From an uncultured Chitinophagales bacterium (GTDB lineage: Bacteria > Bacteroidota > Bacteroidia > Chitinophagales > Chitinophagaceae), in NCBI GenBank assembly GCA_946886475.1, contig CAMPIQ010000044.1:1-24560 (forward strand): a DNA stretch of 24,560 bases. Reading direction: 5' to 3'. The translations under genes were made by a program, and so were the position numbers. The notes under the pieces are model-generated. The model worked only from the letters and a program-made list of their open reading frames with translations. It did not search any database and was not told where the DNA came from. Shown here one piece after another: positions 8,241-16,870 of this stretch. Each line of letters opens with the position of its first letter. Position 1 is the first letter of the stretch.

Positions 8241-8825
8241 ATGAAAAGGAATGCTATCCTGATTGAAGCCGGTTTTGTTGTAACCATTTTATTTTCCTGT
8301 AACAATGCCAGCAATGATGGTGAAAATGTTGCCGATGGAGCCAAGCCGGACTCAGTGAATAATGTTGAAAATATTACATTAAACGCAGTGCCATTAACAA
8401 AGGATGATTCCACATTTATTATGGAAACGGCTCTGGGTGGAATGATGGAAGTTGAATCAGGTAATTTAGCCAGTCAAAATGCAACACATCCAAGAGTAAA
8501 AAACTTCGGATCCATGATGGTTGCCGATCACACCAGGGCCAATGAAGAATTGAAAAACCTGGCCATTAGCAGGGGTATGGAGATACCTTCTTCATTACCG
8601 CCAAACCTTCAGGCTCATATGGAAGAAATGAAGAAAATGAAAGGAAGGTCTTTTGATAATCATTATATCAGCATGATGGAAGACGACCACAGGAAAACTA
8701 TTGATAAGTTTGAAAAACAAGCCAGCAGCGGGGGAGATGAACAACTGAGATCATGGGCAGGCGCAACATTACCGGTATTAAAAAAGCATCTTGATTCTGT
8801 TCAGGCCATCAAAAAAAGCATGTAG
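8241..8825 (+). CDS. DUF4142 domain lipoprotein
   Basis: This is a 194-residue predicted lipoprotein. The start at 8241 (MKRNAILIEAGFVVTILFSC) gives a signal sequence ending in a lipobox-like LFSC; ATGs at 8190 and 8232 are in frame but would lengthen it. After an Asn/Asp-rich linker comes a four-helix, ferritin-like domain of the DUF4142 family, with FIMETALGGMMEVESGNLA, then FGSMMVADHTRANEELKNLA, a central HYISMMEDDHRKTIDKFE and the closing LPVLKKHLDSVQAI. The histidines and acidic residues at helix positions (DHTRANE, DDHRK, KKHLDS) are typical. The family's function is not established; members often occur in stress-related contexts. It stands alone between hutH and the convergent mutase gene. 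Confidence 0.85.
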   Translation: MKRNAILIEAGFVVTILFSCNNASNDGENVADGAKPDSVNNVENITLNAVPLTKDDSTFIMETALGGMMEVESGNLASQNATHPRVKNFGSMMVADHTRANEELKNLAISRGMEIPSSLPPNLQAHMEEMKKMKGRSFDNHYISMMEDDHRKTIDKFEKQASSGGDEQLRSWAGATLPVLKKHLDSVQAIKKSM

Positions 8826-8897
8826 GTGATATCAATATCTAATTAATTTTTTGACGGGGAAATTATTCTCCTGTGTACAGGCTATTATTCAATCTGG

Positions 8898-10454
8898 TTA
8901 TTTGAATTCACCGAATACACCTCTTAATTCACCGGCAATTTCACCAAGCGTGCAATAATTCTCAACGGCTTCAATCACAGAAGGCATAAGGTTTTCATTA
9001 TTCACTGCTTTCTGCCTGATGGTTTCCAGTGATAAGCTGGCCTTTTCTCTGTCCCTTTTTTCCTTTAACGATCTTATTTTCTCAATTTGAAGATCCCTGA
9101 TATGATCATCAACCCTGAGAATGGATATTGGCGTTTCTTCCTTAATGGCAAACCTGTTCATGCCCACAATGATCTTTTCTCCTGTCTCAATCTTTCGCTG
9201 GTACTGATAGGCGCTTTTTGCAATTTCATCCTGTATGAAGCCCTGCTCTATGGCCGGAACGCTTCCTCCCATTGCGTCTATTTTTTGAATCAGTTCCCAT
9301 GCTTTGCTTTCCACCTCGCTGGTTAGATTTTCTATAAAAAATGATCCTGCAAGTGGATCAGCGGTATCCGGTGCGCCGCTTTCAAACGCAACCACCTGTT
9401 GAGTTCTCAGGGCAATCCTTGCGGCTTCCTCAGTGGGCAGGCTTAGCGCTTCATCATAACCGTTAGTATGCAGGGATTGAGAACCACCTAACACAGCCGC
9501 CAGGGTTTGTATGGTTACTCTGGAAATGTTGTTCAAAGGTTGCTGGGCAGTAAGGGTGCTGCCACCTGTTTGTGTATGAAAGCGAAGCATCATGGCTCTG
9601 TTGTCGGTTGCACCAAGGTCTTTCATGATCCGGGCCCACATTCGCCTGGCCGCCCTGAATTTGGCCACTTCTTCAAACAGGTTGTTGTGCGCATTGAAAA
9701 AGAAAGACAGTCTTTTACCAAAAACATTGATATCCATTCCTTTTTCAATTGCGGCCTTTACATAAGCCTTACCATTACTTAATGTAAAAGCAATTTCCTG
9801 TACCGCATTACTGCCTGCTTCCCGGATATGATATCCTGAAATGGAGATCGTATTCCATTTAGGAATTTCATGACTGCACCATTCAAAAATGTCCGTAATG
9901 ATCCGCATGGAAGGCTTTGGAGGATAGATATAAGTGCCTCTTGCCGCATATTCTTTTAAAATATCATTCTGTATGGTACCCGTTAGCTTTTTCAGATCAG
10001 CGCCCTGTTTTTTTGCCTGCACAACATAAAAGGCCAATAAAATAAATGCGGTGGCATTAATGGTCATGGATGTGGAGACCTCATCCAGTTTTATTTTATG
10101 GAACAGGGTTTCAATATCATCAATAGAATCAATGGCAACTCCCACTTTCCCAACTTCCCCTTCAGCTAAGCTATGGTCACTGTCGTACCCTATCTGAGTA
10201 GGGAGGTCGAAGGCCACACTTAATCCATTTACCCCCTGCGACAATAAATAATGATATCTTTTATTACTTTCTTCTGCAGTTGAAAAACCTGCATACTGAC
10301 GCATGGTCCACAACTTTCCCCTGTACATGTCCGGCTGAACGCCTCTTGTAAAGGGAAATATGCCCGGATCTTCAATGGAGAATTGTTCCAGGTCTTTACG
10401 GGAATAGACAGGCTTGATCTCAATATTGCTGTCAGTATATTTTTTATCAGGCAT
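8898..10454 (-). CDS. Methylmalonyl-CoA mutase catalytic subunit without B12-binding domain
   Basis: The 518-residue protein matches the TIM-barrel substrate domain of adenosylcobalamin-dependent mutases, which interconvert methylmalonyl-CoA and succinyl-Co[15 protein letters not shown] carries Tyr54, [10 protein letters not shown] carries Arg184, and [12 protein letters not shown] carries His209. The Tyr and Arg correspond to residues that favour methylmalonyl-CoA over isobutyryl-CoA, so the name is preferred to icmA. It ends at [11 protein letters not shown], where one-chain enzymes of about 700 residues continue into the cobalamin domain with its DxHxxG motif; that domain is absent and must come from a separate subunit elsewhere. 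ATG at 10454 is chosen; the frame also allows a TTG at 10520, four bases after the previous gene's stop. It lies downstream of the membrane-anchored hypothetical gene, probably in one transcript. Confidence 0.9.
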   Translation of the reverse strand: MPDKKYTDSNIEIKPVYSRKDLEQFSIEDPGIFPFTRGVQPDMYRGKLWTMRQYAGFSTAEESNKRYHYLLSQGVNGLSVAFDLPTQIGYDSDHSLAEGEVGKVGVAIDSIDDIETLFHKIKLDEVSTSMTINATAFILLAFYVVQAKKQGADLKKLTGTIQNDILKEYAARGTYIYPPKPSMRIITDIFEWCSHEIPKWNTISISGYHIREAGSNAVQEIAFTLSNGKAYVKAAIEKGMDINVFGKRLSFFFNAHNNLFEEVAKFRAARRMWARIMKDLGATDNRAMMLRFHTQTGGSTLTAQQPLNNISRVTIQTLAAVLGGSQSLHTNGYDEALSLPTEEAARIALRTQQVVAFESGAPDTADPLAGSFFIENLTSEVESKAWELIQKIDAMGGSVPAIEQGFIQDEIAKSAYQYQRKIETGEKIIVGMNRFAIKEETPISILRVDDHIRDLQIEKIRSLKEKRDREKASLSLETIRQKAVNNENLMPSVIEAVENYCTLGEIAGELRGVFGEFK

Positions 10455-10524
10455 AATTGAATTCTGAAAGTGCCAATGTTTCTTATTAAAAATGGCGGTT
10501 ATTCTTTTTTCAACCAGCAAGGTC

Positions 10525-11028
10525 TTAATTCAGCAACTGTTTAGCTTCATTGCTAAGGGTTTCCAAAACAATGGCATGTAATGGTTTTTCCTGCTGGTTC
10601 ATTTCAACTTCAAGCAGGTGTTTATTGAGAACAGAGGCTTTTGCATCAGGCGGAAGCACATTGGAGATCTGGTTTATCATCAGCATATTCTGGTCGCGCA
10701 GATTGCGTACCGCATTCCAGGCTATAGTACTCACATAAACCTGTTGTGAAATGTTGTATTCAAATTCCTGTTTGATGCTCTCTATCAAAAAGACCTGCAT
10801 TTCCCTGGCAGTTAAACCAGGCTGGCTCACACGGCTGATAAGGCTTGGCAAAGAGATCCTTTCACATAAAAGTACCAGCCGTTCATAAGCCTGTAACTGC
10901 AGTGGCCTGGTTGTAAAATTAGTTTCAGGAACTTCTTCATCACCTTTTTGTTTTGAATTGAAAAAAACAAAAATGGAAACCAATAAAGCTATAACCGAGA
11001 TTATAATACTGATAGTTGATTCTTCCAT
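10525..11028 (-). CDS. Conserved-looking membrane-anchored hypothetical protein
   Basis: I do not recognise a named family. The 167-residue protein starts [20 protein letters not shown], a single N-terminal membrane helix, followed by a short Lys/Glu linker and a mostly helical soluble part rich in Leu, Gln and Glu (for example [20 protein letters not shown]). The start at 11028 is preferred over an in-frame ATG at 11076 because the membrane helix then sits at the N terminus and the extension overlaps a repeat. It lies 70 bases upstream of the mutase gene on the same strand, or only four bases if the mutase used its TTG, so cotranscription is likely. A functional link with the mutase is unproven. 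Confidence 0.7.
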   Translation of the reverse strand: MEESTISIIISVIALLVSIFVFFNSKQKGDEEVPETNFTTRPLQLQAYERLVLLCERISLPSLISRVSQPGLTAREMQVFLIESIKQEFEYNISQQVYVSTIAWNAVRNLRDQNMLMINQISNVLPPDAKASVLNKHLLEVEMNQQEKPLHAIVLETLSNEAKQLLN

Positions 11029-11065
11029 GTGAATTTGGTTGTTGCGCAAATATAAGGGGGAGTAG

Positions 11066-11086
11066 CCAATGGCCATTGGCAGGCAG
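11066..11086 (+). repeat. Heptamer-phased repeat, CCATTAG family, 3 units
   Basis: Three 7-bp units that each begin with C and end with G lie between the divergent hypothetical and iscA genes. The first two, CCAATGG and CCATTGG, with a flanking base on each side form a perfect 16-bp palindrome, GCCAATGGCCATTGGC, at 11065-11080. Confidence 0.5.
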
Positions 11087-11162
11087 GTTGATTCCCGAAG
11101 TTTATATGTATTCAGTTAATTGCTTTAACAGGATAGCATGGATCAGCTCCAATTCAATTAAC

Positions 11163-11170
11163 TAAATTTG
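11163..11170 (+). promoter_or_regulatory. -7 box directly before iscA-like gene
   Basis: TAAATTTG matches TAnnTTTG exactly and ends four bases before the start codon at 11175, so the transcript may be leaderless. No TTG is found at the usual distance. Confidence 0.4.
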
Positions 11171-11174
11171 CTGC

Positions 11175-11516
11175 ATGGAAACAATTACTTCGCCGGTAAC
11201 ATTTACCAGAGGTGCCATTGAAGAACTGAAACGCCTGATGAATGATCCTGGTTTTCACCAGGAAAAAAGATTAAGAATAGGGGTAAAAGGAGGTGGGTGT
11301 TCAGGATTGTCGTACGTGCTGGACTTTGAAGAAAAAAAAGATGCTGATGTCGAATATCAGTATGAAGGGCTTTCATTCATTATGGACAAGGCGCATGAAA
11401 TGTATCTGCATGGAATGGAAATTGACTGGCAGGGCGGACTCAATAGCCGGGGATTCACATTCAGTAACCCTAATGCATCTGCAACCTGTGGCTGCGGCAC
11501 TTCATTCGCAGTTTAG
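11175..11516 (+). CDS. HesB/IscA/ErpA-type iron-sulfur cluster carrier
   Basis: The 113-residue protein is of normal length for A-type carriers, which accept iron-sulfur clusters and deliver them to apo-enzymes in the cytoplasm. The three conserved cysteines are present: one in KGGGCSGLSYVLDFEE and two in the C-terminal ATCGCGTSF. The N-terminal ITSPVTFTRGAIEELKRLM matches the family start, so the ATG at 11175 cannot be moved far downstream. No other suf or isc genes are nearby. Whether it should be called IscA, SufA or ErpA cannot be decided from this sequence. It converges with secDF across a long hairpin. Confidence 0.92.
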   Translation: METITSPVTFTRGAIEELKRLMNDPGFHQEKRLRIGVKGGGCSGLSYVLDFEEKKDADVEYQYEGLSFIMDKAHEMYLHGMEIDWQGGLNSRGFTFSNPNASATCGCGTSFAV

Positions 11517-11541
11517 ACACACTATTAGAAGAGAAAGAAAT

Positions 11542-11595
11542 AGAGAAAGGGAAAGAGTACGGAGAGTGGCGCTCTCTTTCTCTTTCCCTTTCTCT
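11542..11595. terminator. Long hairpin between convergent iscA-like and secDF genes
   Basis: AGAGAAAGGGAAAGAG (11542-11557) and its exact reverse complement (11580-11595) form a perfect 16-bp stem, with an inner GAGAG/CTCTC stem at 11562-11566 and 11572-11576. It begins 25 bases after the iscA-like stop and ends 13 bases before the secDF stop, so it could end transcription from both sides. There is no long T-run on either strand, so it is not a classical terminator. Confidence 0.6.
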
Positions 11596-11608
11596 TATTA
11601 ATGAATGA

Positions 11609-14600
11609 TTAATGCTTGGCCGGGGCTGGCTTTTTTACTGCCTGTTTTTCAGGTGCGGCAATGGCATCGTTAAATGCTTTTTTACCGCCGAGGTCAACAA
11701 GTACCGGTGCAGCAACAAATACGGATGAATAAATACCAACCAACACACCAATTAACATGGCAAAGGCAAAGCCTTTGGTTACTTCACCACCAACCAAAAA
11801 CAGGATGAGTATGGTAAGGAACACAGTCAGCGATGTCATAATGGTACGGCTCATGGTATCGTTGATGGCCCTGTTGATGATCACTTCTTTTGACTGACCG
11901 GTCATCTGACGGCTGTACTCACGGATACGGTCAAAGATCACAACCGTATCGTTCATTGAGAAACCGATCACCGTCAATATGGCCGCAATAAAATGCTGGT
12001 CAATTTCAAGTGGGAAGGGAACTATTTCCCTTGCAAATGAAAATACGATCAATGTAACCAATACGTCGTGGAACAGGGCTGCCAGTGTACCCAGCGAATA
12101 TCTCCAGTCGCGGAAGCGGATAAAGATATAAAGTGAGATAACCAGGAGAGACCAGATAGTTGCCCATTTGGCGCCATTAACGAGATCATCGGAAATGGTT
12201 GGCAATACTGTTGTGGATCCCAGTTGGTATTTTTTAGTATTGAATTCTTCAAATGTTAATCCGGCAGGTAAATGATTGCGAAGTCCTTCAAATAATTTTC
12301 GCTGTACCTGAGCTCCTGCATCAGGAGCAGGATTATCTATTAAGTATGCAGTGGTGATATCCAACTGCATTTCACTGCCGATTGTTTTAATGATAGGCGC
12401 TTCTCCAAAGGATTTGGAAAGATCTTCACGGATCAGTTCAATATTTGGCTTCTGATCAAATCTTACCTGGTAACTGCGGCCACCTTTGAATTCTACTCCA
12501 TAATCAAATCCATTAAAGAAAGAAGCAACGCCTAACGCAAGCACAACAAATGAAATGGCATAAGCGATCTTTCTTTTTTCAATGTATTTAAAATTGGCAT
12601 GCTGGAAGATCTTCCTGGAAACAGGAGTGAAATATTGAAGGTGTCTCTTTTTATTGGTGAACCAGTCGGTAACCCAACGGCTTACCAGGATACCGCAGAA
12701 CAAAGAAAGTAAAAGACCAATGATCTGGGTAGTGGCAAATCCTTTTACGGGGCCCAATCCAAAAGAGAAAAGAATTATAGCGGTCAGTAAGGTGGTAACG
12801 TGACCATCCAATACCGGAGGAAGCGATCGTTTATAACCTTCATTTACAGATTGTATATAACTCTTTCCTTTGGTGAGTTCCTCCTTGATACGTTCATATA
12901 TCAATACGTTGGTGTCTACTGCCATACCAATGGTCAATACCAGACCGGCGATTCCGGGAGCGGTAAGTGTGGCACCCAGACCTGTCAGTACACCAATTGT
13001 AAAGAGCAGGTTCAGAATAAGGGCAATATTGGCAACCCATCCGCTGGTATTATAATAAACCAGCATCAGGAGAAAGATCACGATAAATGAAAGTGCAAAT
13101 GCAGTGATGCCTCCTGTAATGGCGTCTTGTCCAAGTGTTGGTCCCACTACCTGCTCCTGAACAATCCTGGCAGGGGCGGAGAGGCGTCCGATCTTGAGAA
13201 TGTTGGCAAGATCCTGTGCTTCTTCCAGAGAAAAATTACCTGATATGGAGGTACGTCCACCGGTGATCTTTCCATCATTGGCTATTGGAGCAGAATAAAC
13301 AATATCGTCTACTACGATGGCAATAGGCCTTTTTTCCAGATAACTGGTTTCAGTCATGGCTTCCCATTTCAACGAACCATTATGATTCATATCCATAGAA
13401 ACTGTAGGCTTGTTGGTTACCGGGTCAAATACCTGGCTGGCGGTAGTTACTACATCACCTTCGATAGGTGCTTTATCGCTTCCTTTCGTTCTGATAATAT
13501 AGATAGGAACATTTTTACTTTTGGTTGTTCCCTGCATGGCTGGTATTCCAAAAAGAACTTTTGCATCAGGAGGAAACACCTTTAGTATAGCATTGTTCAA
13601 TACAGTTCTGAATTGAGCTGTGTCCCTGATGGCAATCTCATGATAACCTGATTGCACCAGTTCAGGAAATTCTGCAGCAAGTGACTGCGCTGCTACTGCA
13701 GGAACTGAATCATTTTTCACCACCGCATTAGATGTGGTATCATCAGCCACACCGGTTGTATCATTGGCGTTTGATGTATCGCTGCTGGGTGAGGCAGGTG
13801 TAATACCACTTACATAATTTGAATAGGCCTGTTCTGCAGCTGCCCAATATTGCATGATCTCATCATCGCGGTATACTTCCCAGAATTGAAGGTTAGCAGA
13901 TGATTGGAGGTTGTTGCGTACACGTTCAATATCCTGAACACCCGGCAGTTCAACTGTAATGATATCACGTTCTGCATCAGGGTTGATATTTGGCTGTGCC
14001 ACTCCAAACTGGTCGATACGCTGAACAAGCTTGCGATAGGTGATATCAAAGGCTTCGTTGGCAGATTTGCGCAATTCACTTTCAACTTTGGCATCGCTGT
14101 CACCCGGCTTGATCCTGTCACTGTTGGCAGCGGAAAATAAGGCCGCAAGCCTTCCATCAGGATTCAGTTTCTTATATTCTTCAATAAAAAGGGTAATATA
14201 ATCGGTACCGCTGTTGGCTTTCCTGTTATTGGCATTTTCAATGGCTTTCAAAAACCTTGGGTCTTTTGAATTATTGGCCATAGAACGTATCATACCAGAA
14301 AGGTCAACCTCCAGGGTTACATTGATACCTCCTTTAAGGTCAAGACCAAGGTTCAATTCGTTTTGCTTGGCCTTGTCATAACTGATAGCACCGGTAAACC
14401 CATAATGAACGGTTTCATCGCCGGTATCATTCAATAATTTTTTGTAAATAGAATCTTTAGCTGCTGCCTTTGTGGCACTATCAGCATTGGCAAAACTAGC
14501 TTTGACTAATTGTTCTGCTCTTGCTTCCTGTTTATTTTCATGACTGCGAACAACCCAGGTAAATGATAATTCATAGATCGAATAAAGAATAAGCAGAATG

Positions 14601-14632
14601 GTAAAAAAGCGAACCAGGCCTTTCAATTGCAT
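11609..14632 (-). CDS. secDF: Protein translocase SecDF (fused SecD and SecF)
   Basis: The 1007-residue inner-membrane protein uses the proton gradient to help pull secreted proteins out of the Sec channel. The order is an N-terminal membrane helix, a large periplasmic region opening with LGLDLKGGINVTLEVD, a SecD membrane bundle with GMAVDTNVLIYERIKEEL, then a SecF half with its own first helix (KIAYAISFVVLALGVASF), a short periplasmic part and FSMNDTVVIFDRIREYSRQM. The first periplasmic region contains a low-complexity Ser/Thr/Asp-rich insert (around SPSSDTSNANDTTGVADDTT). Fusion of SecD and SecF is normal in Bacteroidota. The start at 14632 (MQLKGLVRFF) is preferred over 14671, because an exact -7 box at 14654-14661 lies inside the longer version. 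Confidence 0.96.
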   Translation of the reverse strand: MQLKGLVRFFTILLILYSIYELSFTWVVRSHENKQEARAEQLVKASFANADSATKAAAKDSIYKKLLNDTGDETVHYGFTGAISYDKAKQNELNLGLDLKGGINVTLEVDLSGMIRSMANNSKDPRFLKAIENANNRKANSGTDYITLFIEEYKKLNPDGRLAALFSAANSDRIKPGDSDAKVESELRKSANEAFDITYRKLVQRIDQFGVAQPNINPDAERDIITVELPGVQDIERVRNNLQSSANLQFWEVYRDDEIMQYWAAAEQAYSNYVSGITPASPSSDTSNANDTTGVADDTTSNAVVKNDSVPAVAAQSLAAEFPELVQSGYHEIAIRDTAQFRTVLNNAILKVFPPDAKVLFGIPAMQGTTKSKNVPIYIIRTKGSDKAPIEGDVVTTASQVFDPVTNKPTVSMDMNHNGSLKWEAMTETSYLEKRPIAIVVDDIVYSAPIANDGKITGGRTSISGNFSLEEAQDLANILKIGRLSAPARIVQEQVVGPTLGQDAITGGITAFALSFIVIFLLMLVYYNTSGWVANIALILNLLFTIGVLTGLGATLTAPGIAGLVLTIGMAVDTNVLIYERIKEELTKGKSYIQSVNEGYKRSLPPVLDGHVTTLLTAIILFSFGLGPVKGFATTQIIGLLLSLFCGILVSRWVTDWFTNKKRHLQYFTPVSRKIFQHANFKYIEKRKIAYAISFVVLALGVASFFNGFDYGVEFKGGRSYQVRFDQKPNIELIREDLSKSFGEAPIIKTIGSEMQLDITTAYLIDNPAPDAGAQVQRKLFEGLRNHLPAGLTFEEFNTKKYQLGSTTVLPTISDDLVNGAKWATIWSLLVISLYIFIRFRDWRYSLGTLAALFHDVLVTLIVFSFAREIVPFPLEIDQHFIAAILTVIGFSMNDTVVIFDRIREYSRQMTGQSKEVIINRAINDTMSRTIMTSLTVFLTILILFLVGGEVTKGFAFAMLIGVLVGIYSSVFVAAPVLVDLGGKKAFNDAIAAPEKQAVKKPAPAKH

Positions 14633-14653
14633 ACACGGTTTTTTAAGAGTTGG

Positions 14654-14661
14654 CAAAGATA
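14654..14661 (-). promoter_or_regulatory. -7 box of secDF
   Basis: On the minus strand TATCTTTG matches TAnnTTTG exactly, 21 bases before the chosen secDF start. It decides the start against the in-frame ATG at 14671. No -33 TTG is seen. Confidence 0.45.
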
Positions 14662-14888
14662 GTTTTTTCACCTTAATTCCGGCCTTTAATTATCAGGGAT
14701 TTAAACGATTAATTAGGCCTTTTCAAGGGTATTTAGGGATATTTTAAAGAAAGCAGCAACGGCGGGTTCCAACCCCGGACAGTTTACATGCCATAATTCT
14801 ATCATTTTTTGAATGCGCCTGTTCAAGGATGACCGTATCTCAAAAACCGGAGATCCGGGCTTGTAGTTCTACATTCACCTATTTCCGA

Positions 14889-14896
14889 TATTTTTG
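14889..14896 (+). promoter_or_regulatory. -7 box of the aminotransferase gene
   Basis: TATTTTTG matches the consensus exactly, 20 bases before the start codon. A TTG at 14861-14863 is 25 bases upstream, slightly far. A small dyad, CCGGA/TCCGG around GA (14847-14858), lies just before it. Confidence 0.45.
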
Positions 14897-14916
14897 CGGC
14901 CATCATAACCCATCAA

Positions 14917-16107
14917 ATGATATTATCAACTTTACTAAACCGTTTCAGTGAGCCCGAAACGCTGAAAATGGCCAGACTTGGAAGAGAACTAAGAGCAAAA
15001 GGGATTGATATTGTTGACCTCAGCCTGGGCGAACCTGATTTTGATACACCCCGGCACATAAAGGAAGCAGCCAAAAAAGCTATTGATGAAAACTGGAGCC
15101 ACTATACTCCGGTTGCCGGATACCTGGATCTCCGTGAAGCCGTCTGCCTGAAATTTAAAAGAGATAATAACCTTGATTATAAACCCGAGAACATAGTGGT
15201 CTCCACCGGAGCCAAGCAAAGTTTAGCCAATGCCATTCTGAGTATTATTGAAGAAGGCGATGAAGTGCTTATACCTACTCCTTTCTGGGTTACCTATGCA
15301 GCCCTTGTTCAACTGGCCCTCGGTGAAGTGAAACTCATGAGGACAACCCTGGAAAAAGGATATAAGATCACCCCCTCCGAACTGGAAGCAGCCATCACGC
15401 CTAAAACCAGACTCTTTATATTTTCCTCTCCCTGCAATCCAAGCGGAGCAGTTTATACAAAGGATGAATTATCGGAACTGGCCAAAATTTTTAATAAGCA
15501 TCCCCAGGTACTTGTTATCTCCGACGAGATCTATGAATACATCAATTTTAATGGCGCACATGAAAGCATAGCCCAATTCGAAGGCATGAAGGAAAAGACC
15601 ATTGTGATCAATGGTCTCAGCAAAGGTTTTGCCATGACCGGCTGGAGACTCGGATACCTGGCTGCACCGGCTGAAATTGCCAGGGGTTGTGAAAAACTTC
15701 AGGGACAATTTACCAGCGGCACCAATGCTGTAACGCAAAGAACAGCCATAGTTGCCCTTACTTCATCTCTGGAAGCCACCCACAAAATGATAGATGAATT
15801 CACCAACCGGCGCAAAAGGGTTATGGAATTGATGACCCGTTTAAAAGGTTTTGAATTTGCTGAACCGGATGGTGCATTTTACGCTTTTCCACGGGTGGAT
15901 TATTATTTTGGAAAGTCTGATGGAAATGAAGTGGTGAAAAATGCTGATGATCTGTGCATGTATCTTTTGAACAAAGGTCATGTAAGTACAGTAACAGGTT
16001 CGGCCTTTGGCGATGACCGTTGTATCAGGATTTCTTATGCTAATAGTATGCTGAATATTGAAAAGGGTTTTGAAAGGATCGAAGAAGCCCTGGGAAGGCT
16101 GAAATAA
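14917..16107 (+). CDS. Class I PLP-dependent aminotransferase (aspartate aminotransferase-like)
   Basis: The 396-residue cytoplasmic enzyme belongs to fold-type I, subgroup I-beta-like aminotransferases, which move an amino group between an amino acid such as aspartate and 2-oxoglutarate. Visible landmarks are DLSLGEPDFDTP near the N terminus, SPCNPSGAVY with Asn174, VISDEIYEY with Asp203 and Tyr206 for the PLP ring, NGLSKGFAMTGWRLGY with the Schiff-base Lys236 and phosphate-side Arg244, and the C-terminal CIRISYANS whose Arg binds the substrate carboxylate. Length and motif order fit aspartate aminotransferase, but related enzymes with other substrates share these motifs, so no gene symbol is given. 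It is monocistronic, convergent with coaE. Confidence 0.93.
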   Translation: MILSTLLNRFSEPETLKMARLGRELRAKGIDIVDLSLGEPDFDTPRHIKEAAKKAIDENWSHYTPVAGYLDLREAVCLKFKRDNNLDYKPENIVVSTGAKQSLANAILSIIEEGDEVLIPTPFWVTYAALVQLALGEVKLMRTTLEKGYKITPSELEAAITPKTRLFIFSSPCNPSGAVYTKDELSELAKIFNKHPQVLVISDEIYEYINFNGAHESIAQFEGMKEKTIVINGLSKGFAMTGWRLGYLAAPAEIARGCEKLQGQFTSGTNAVTQRTAIVALTSSLEATHKMIDEFTNRRKRVMELMTRLKGFEFAEPDGAFYAFPRVDYYFGKSDGNEVVKNADDLCMYLLNKGHVSTVTGSAFGDDRCIRISYANSMLNIEKGFERIEEALGRLK

Positions 16108-16159
16108 AATTTAATGTGTTGGCGCGGTAATCTTCATCACCTTTTCACCAGCTGGTATA

Positions 16160-16747
16160 TCATTTATTGAGCCCCAGCAAATAATGATGTAATTCCAACA
16201 CCTGCGGAATTACCAATACCTGTTCACTGTTATCAATAATAAAATCACACAAACGCATTTTGATATCTTCATCTATTTGCCTGTTCATCCTGCTCAATAC
16301 TTCATCCCTGGTTACATGATCGCGTTCCATTACCCTTTTGATACGAAGGTGAAGTGGTGCCTTTATTCCAATTACAAAATCAAGTCCGGCCGATGACCCA
16401 CTTTCAAATATCAGGGCAGCTTCTTTAATTACATATGGAGATGTTTGTTTTTTCATCCAGTTCTCAGCATCACGGATGGTAGGAGGATGAACAAGCTGGT
16501 TAAGCAATTCAAGTTTGGACGGATCTGAAAAAACTATGGAAGCAAGTTTTTGTTTGTCAAGCTGACCATTCACATACAGGTCTTTACCAAAATACTTTTT
16601 GATGCTGGCTATCAGTTCCTGATCTGTTTGATATAATTTTTTAGAAGCAGCATCAGCGTAGAAAACAGGAATATGAAGTAATTCAAACATTTTGGCTACA
16701 GTAGACTTTCCTGAACCAATTCCTCCCGTAAGACCAATTCGAAGCAT
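16160..16747 (-). CDS. coaE: Dephospho-CoA kinase
   Basis: The 195-residue enzyme phosphorylates the ribose 3'-hydroxyl of dephospho-CoA with ATP, the last step of coenzyme A synthesis. The N terminus MLRIGLTGGIGSGKST is the P-loop (Lys14, Ser15), which begins so early that the start at 16747 is fixed. FYADAASKKLY follows with the conserved Asp of the CoA site, then VHP, a lid region around RVMERDHVTRDEVLSRM, and the C-terminal DFIIDNSE motif. It lies after nusB, the DUF1573 gene and yajC on the same strand, but a terminator and repeats separate it from yajC and it seems to have its own promoter box. Confidence 0.95.
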   Translation of the reverse strand: MLRIGLTGGIGSGKSTVAKMFELLHIPVFYADAASKKLYQTDQELIASIKKYFGKDLYVNGQLDKQKLASIVFSDPSKLELLNQLVHPPTIRDAENWMKKQTSPYVIKEAALIFESGSSAGLDFVIGIKAPLHLRIKRVMERDHVTRDEVLSRMNRQIDEDIKMRLCDFIIDNSEQVLVIPQVLELHHYLLGLNK

Positions 16748-16752
16748 GAGAA

Positions 16753-16760
16753 CGAAGTTA
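16753..16760 (-). promoter_or_regulatory. -7-like box directly before coaE
   Basis: On the minus strand TAACTTCG differs from TAnnTTTG at one base and ends five bases before the coaE start codon, predicting a leaderless or nearly leaderless mRNA. Confidence 0.3.
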
Positions 16761-16771
16761 GGGTTAAACAG

Positions 16772-16799
16772 CCATTAGCTATGAGCCTCTGGCCAATAG
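16772..16799 (+). repeat. Heptamer-phased repeat, CCATTAG family, 4 units
   Basis: Four successive 7-bp units each start with C and end with G, the first being CCATTAG (16772-16778) and the last CCAATAG (16793-16799). They lie upstream of coaE. A second set in the opposite orientation lies beyond the yajC terminator. Confidence 0.5.
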
Positions 16800-16821
16800 C
16801 TGGTAATTATGAACTTCAGGT

Positions 16822-16846
16822 AAAAAAAACCCCGGCTTATGCCGGG
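16822..16846 (-). terminator. Rho-independent terminator after yajC
   Basis: Read on the minus strand, CCCGGC-ATAA-GCCGGG forms a 6-bp GC-rich stem (16831-16846), followed by a G and eight T residues. It would end the nusB-DUF1573-yajC transcript before coaE. Confidence 0.85.
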
Positions 16847-16870
16847 ATTCTATACTTTAAAACATTTTCG

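Noticed and set aside
14760..14800. GGGTTCCAACCCC, resembling a tRNA T-arm
   Set aside because: No anticodon arm, D-arm or acceptor stem can be built around it.
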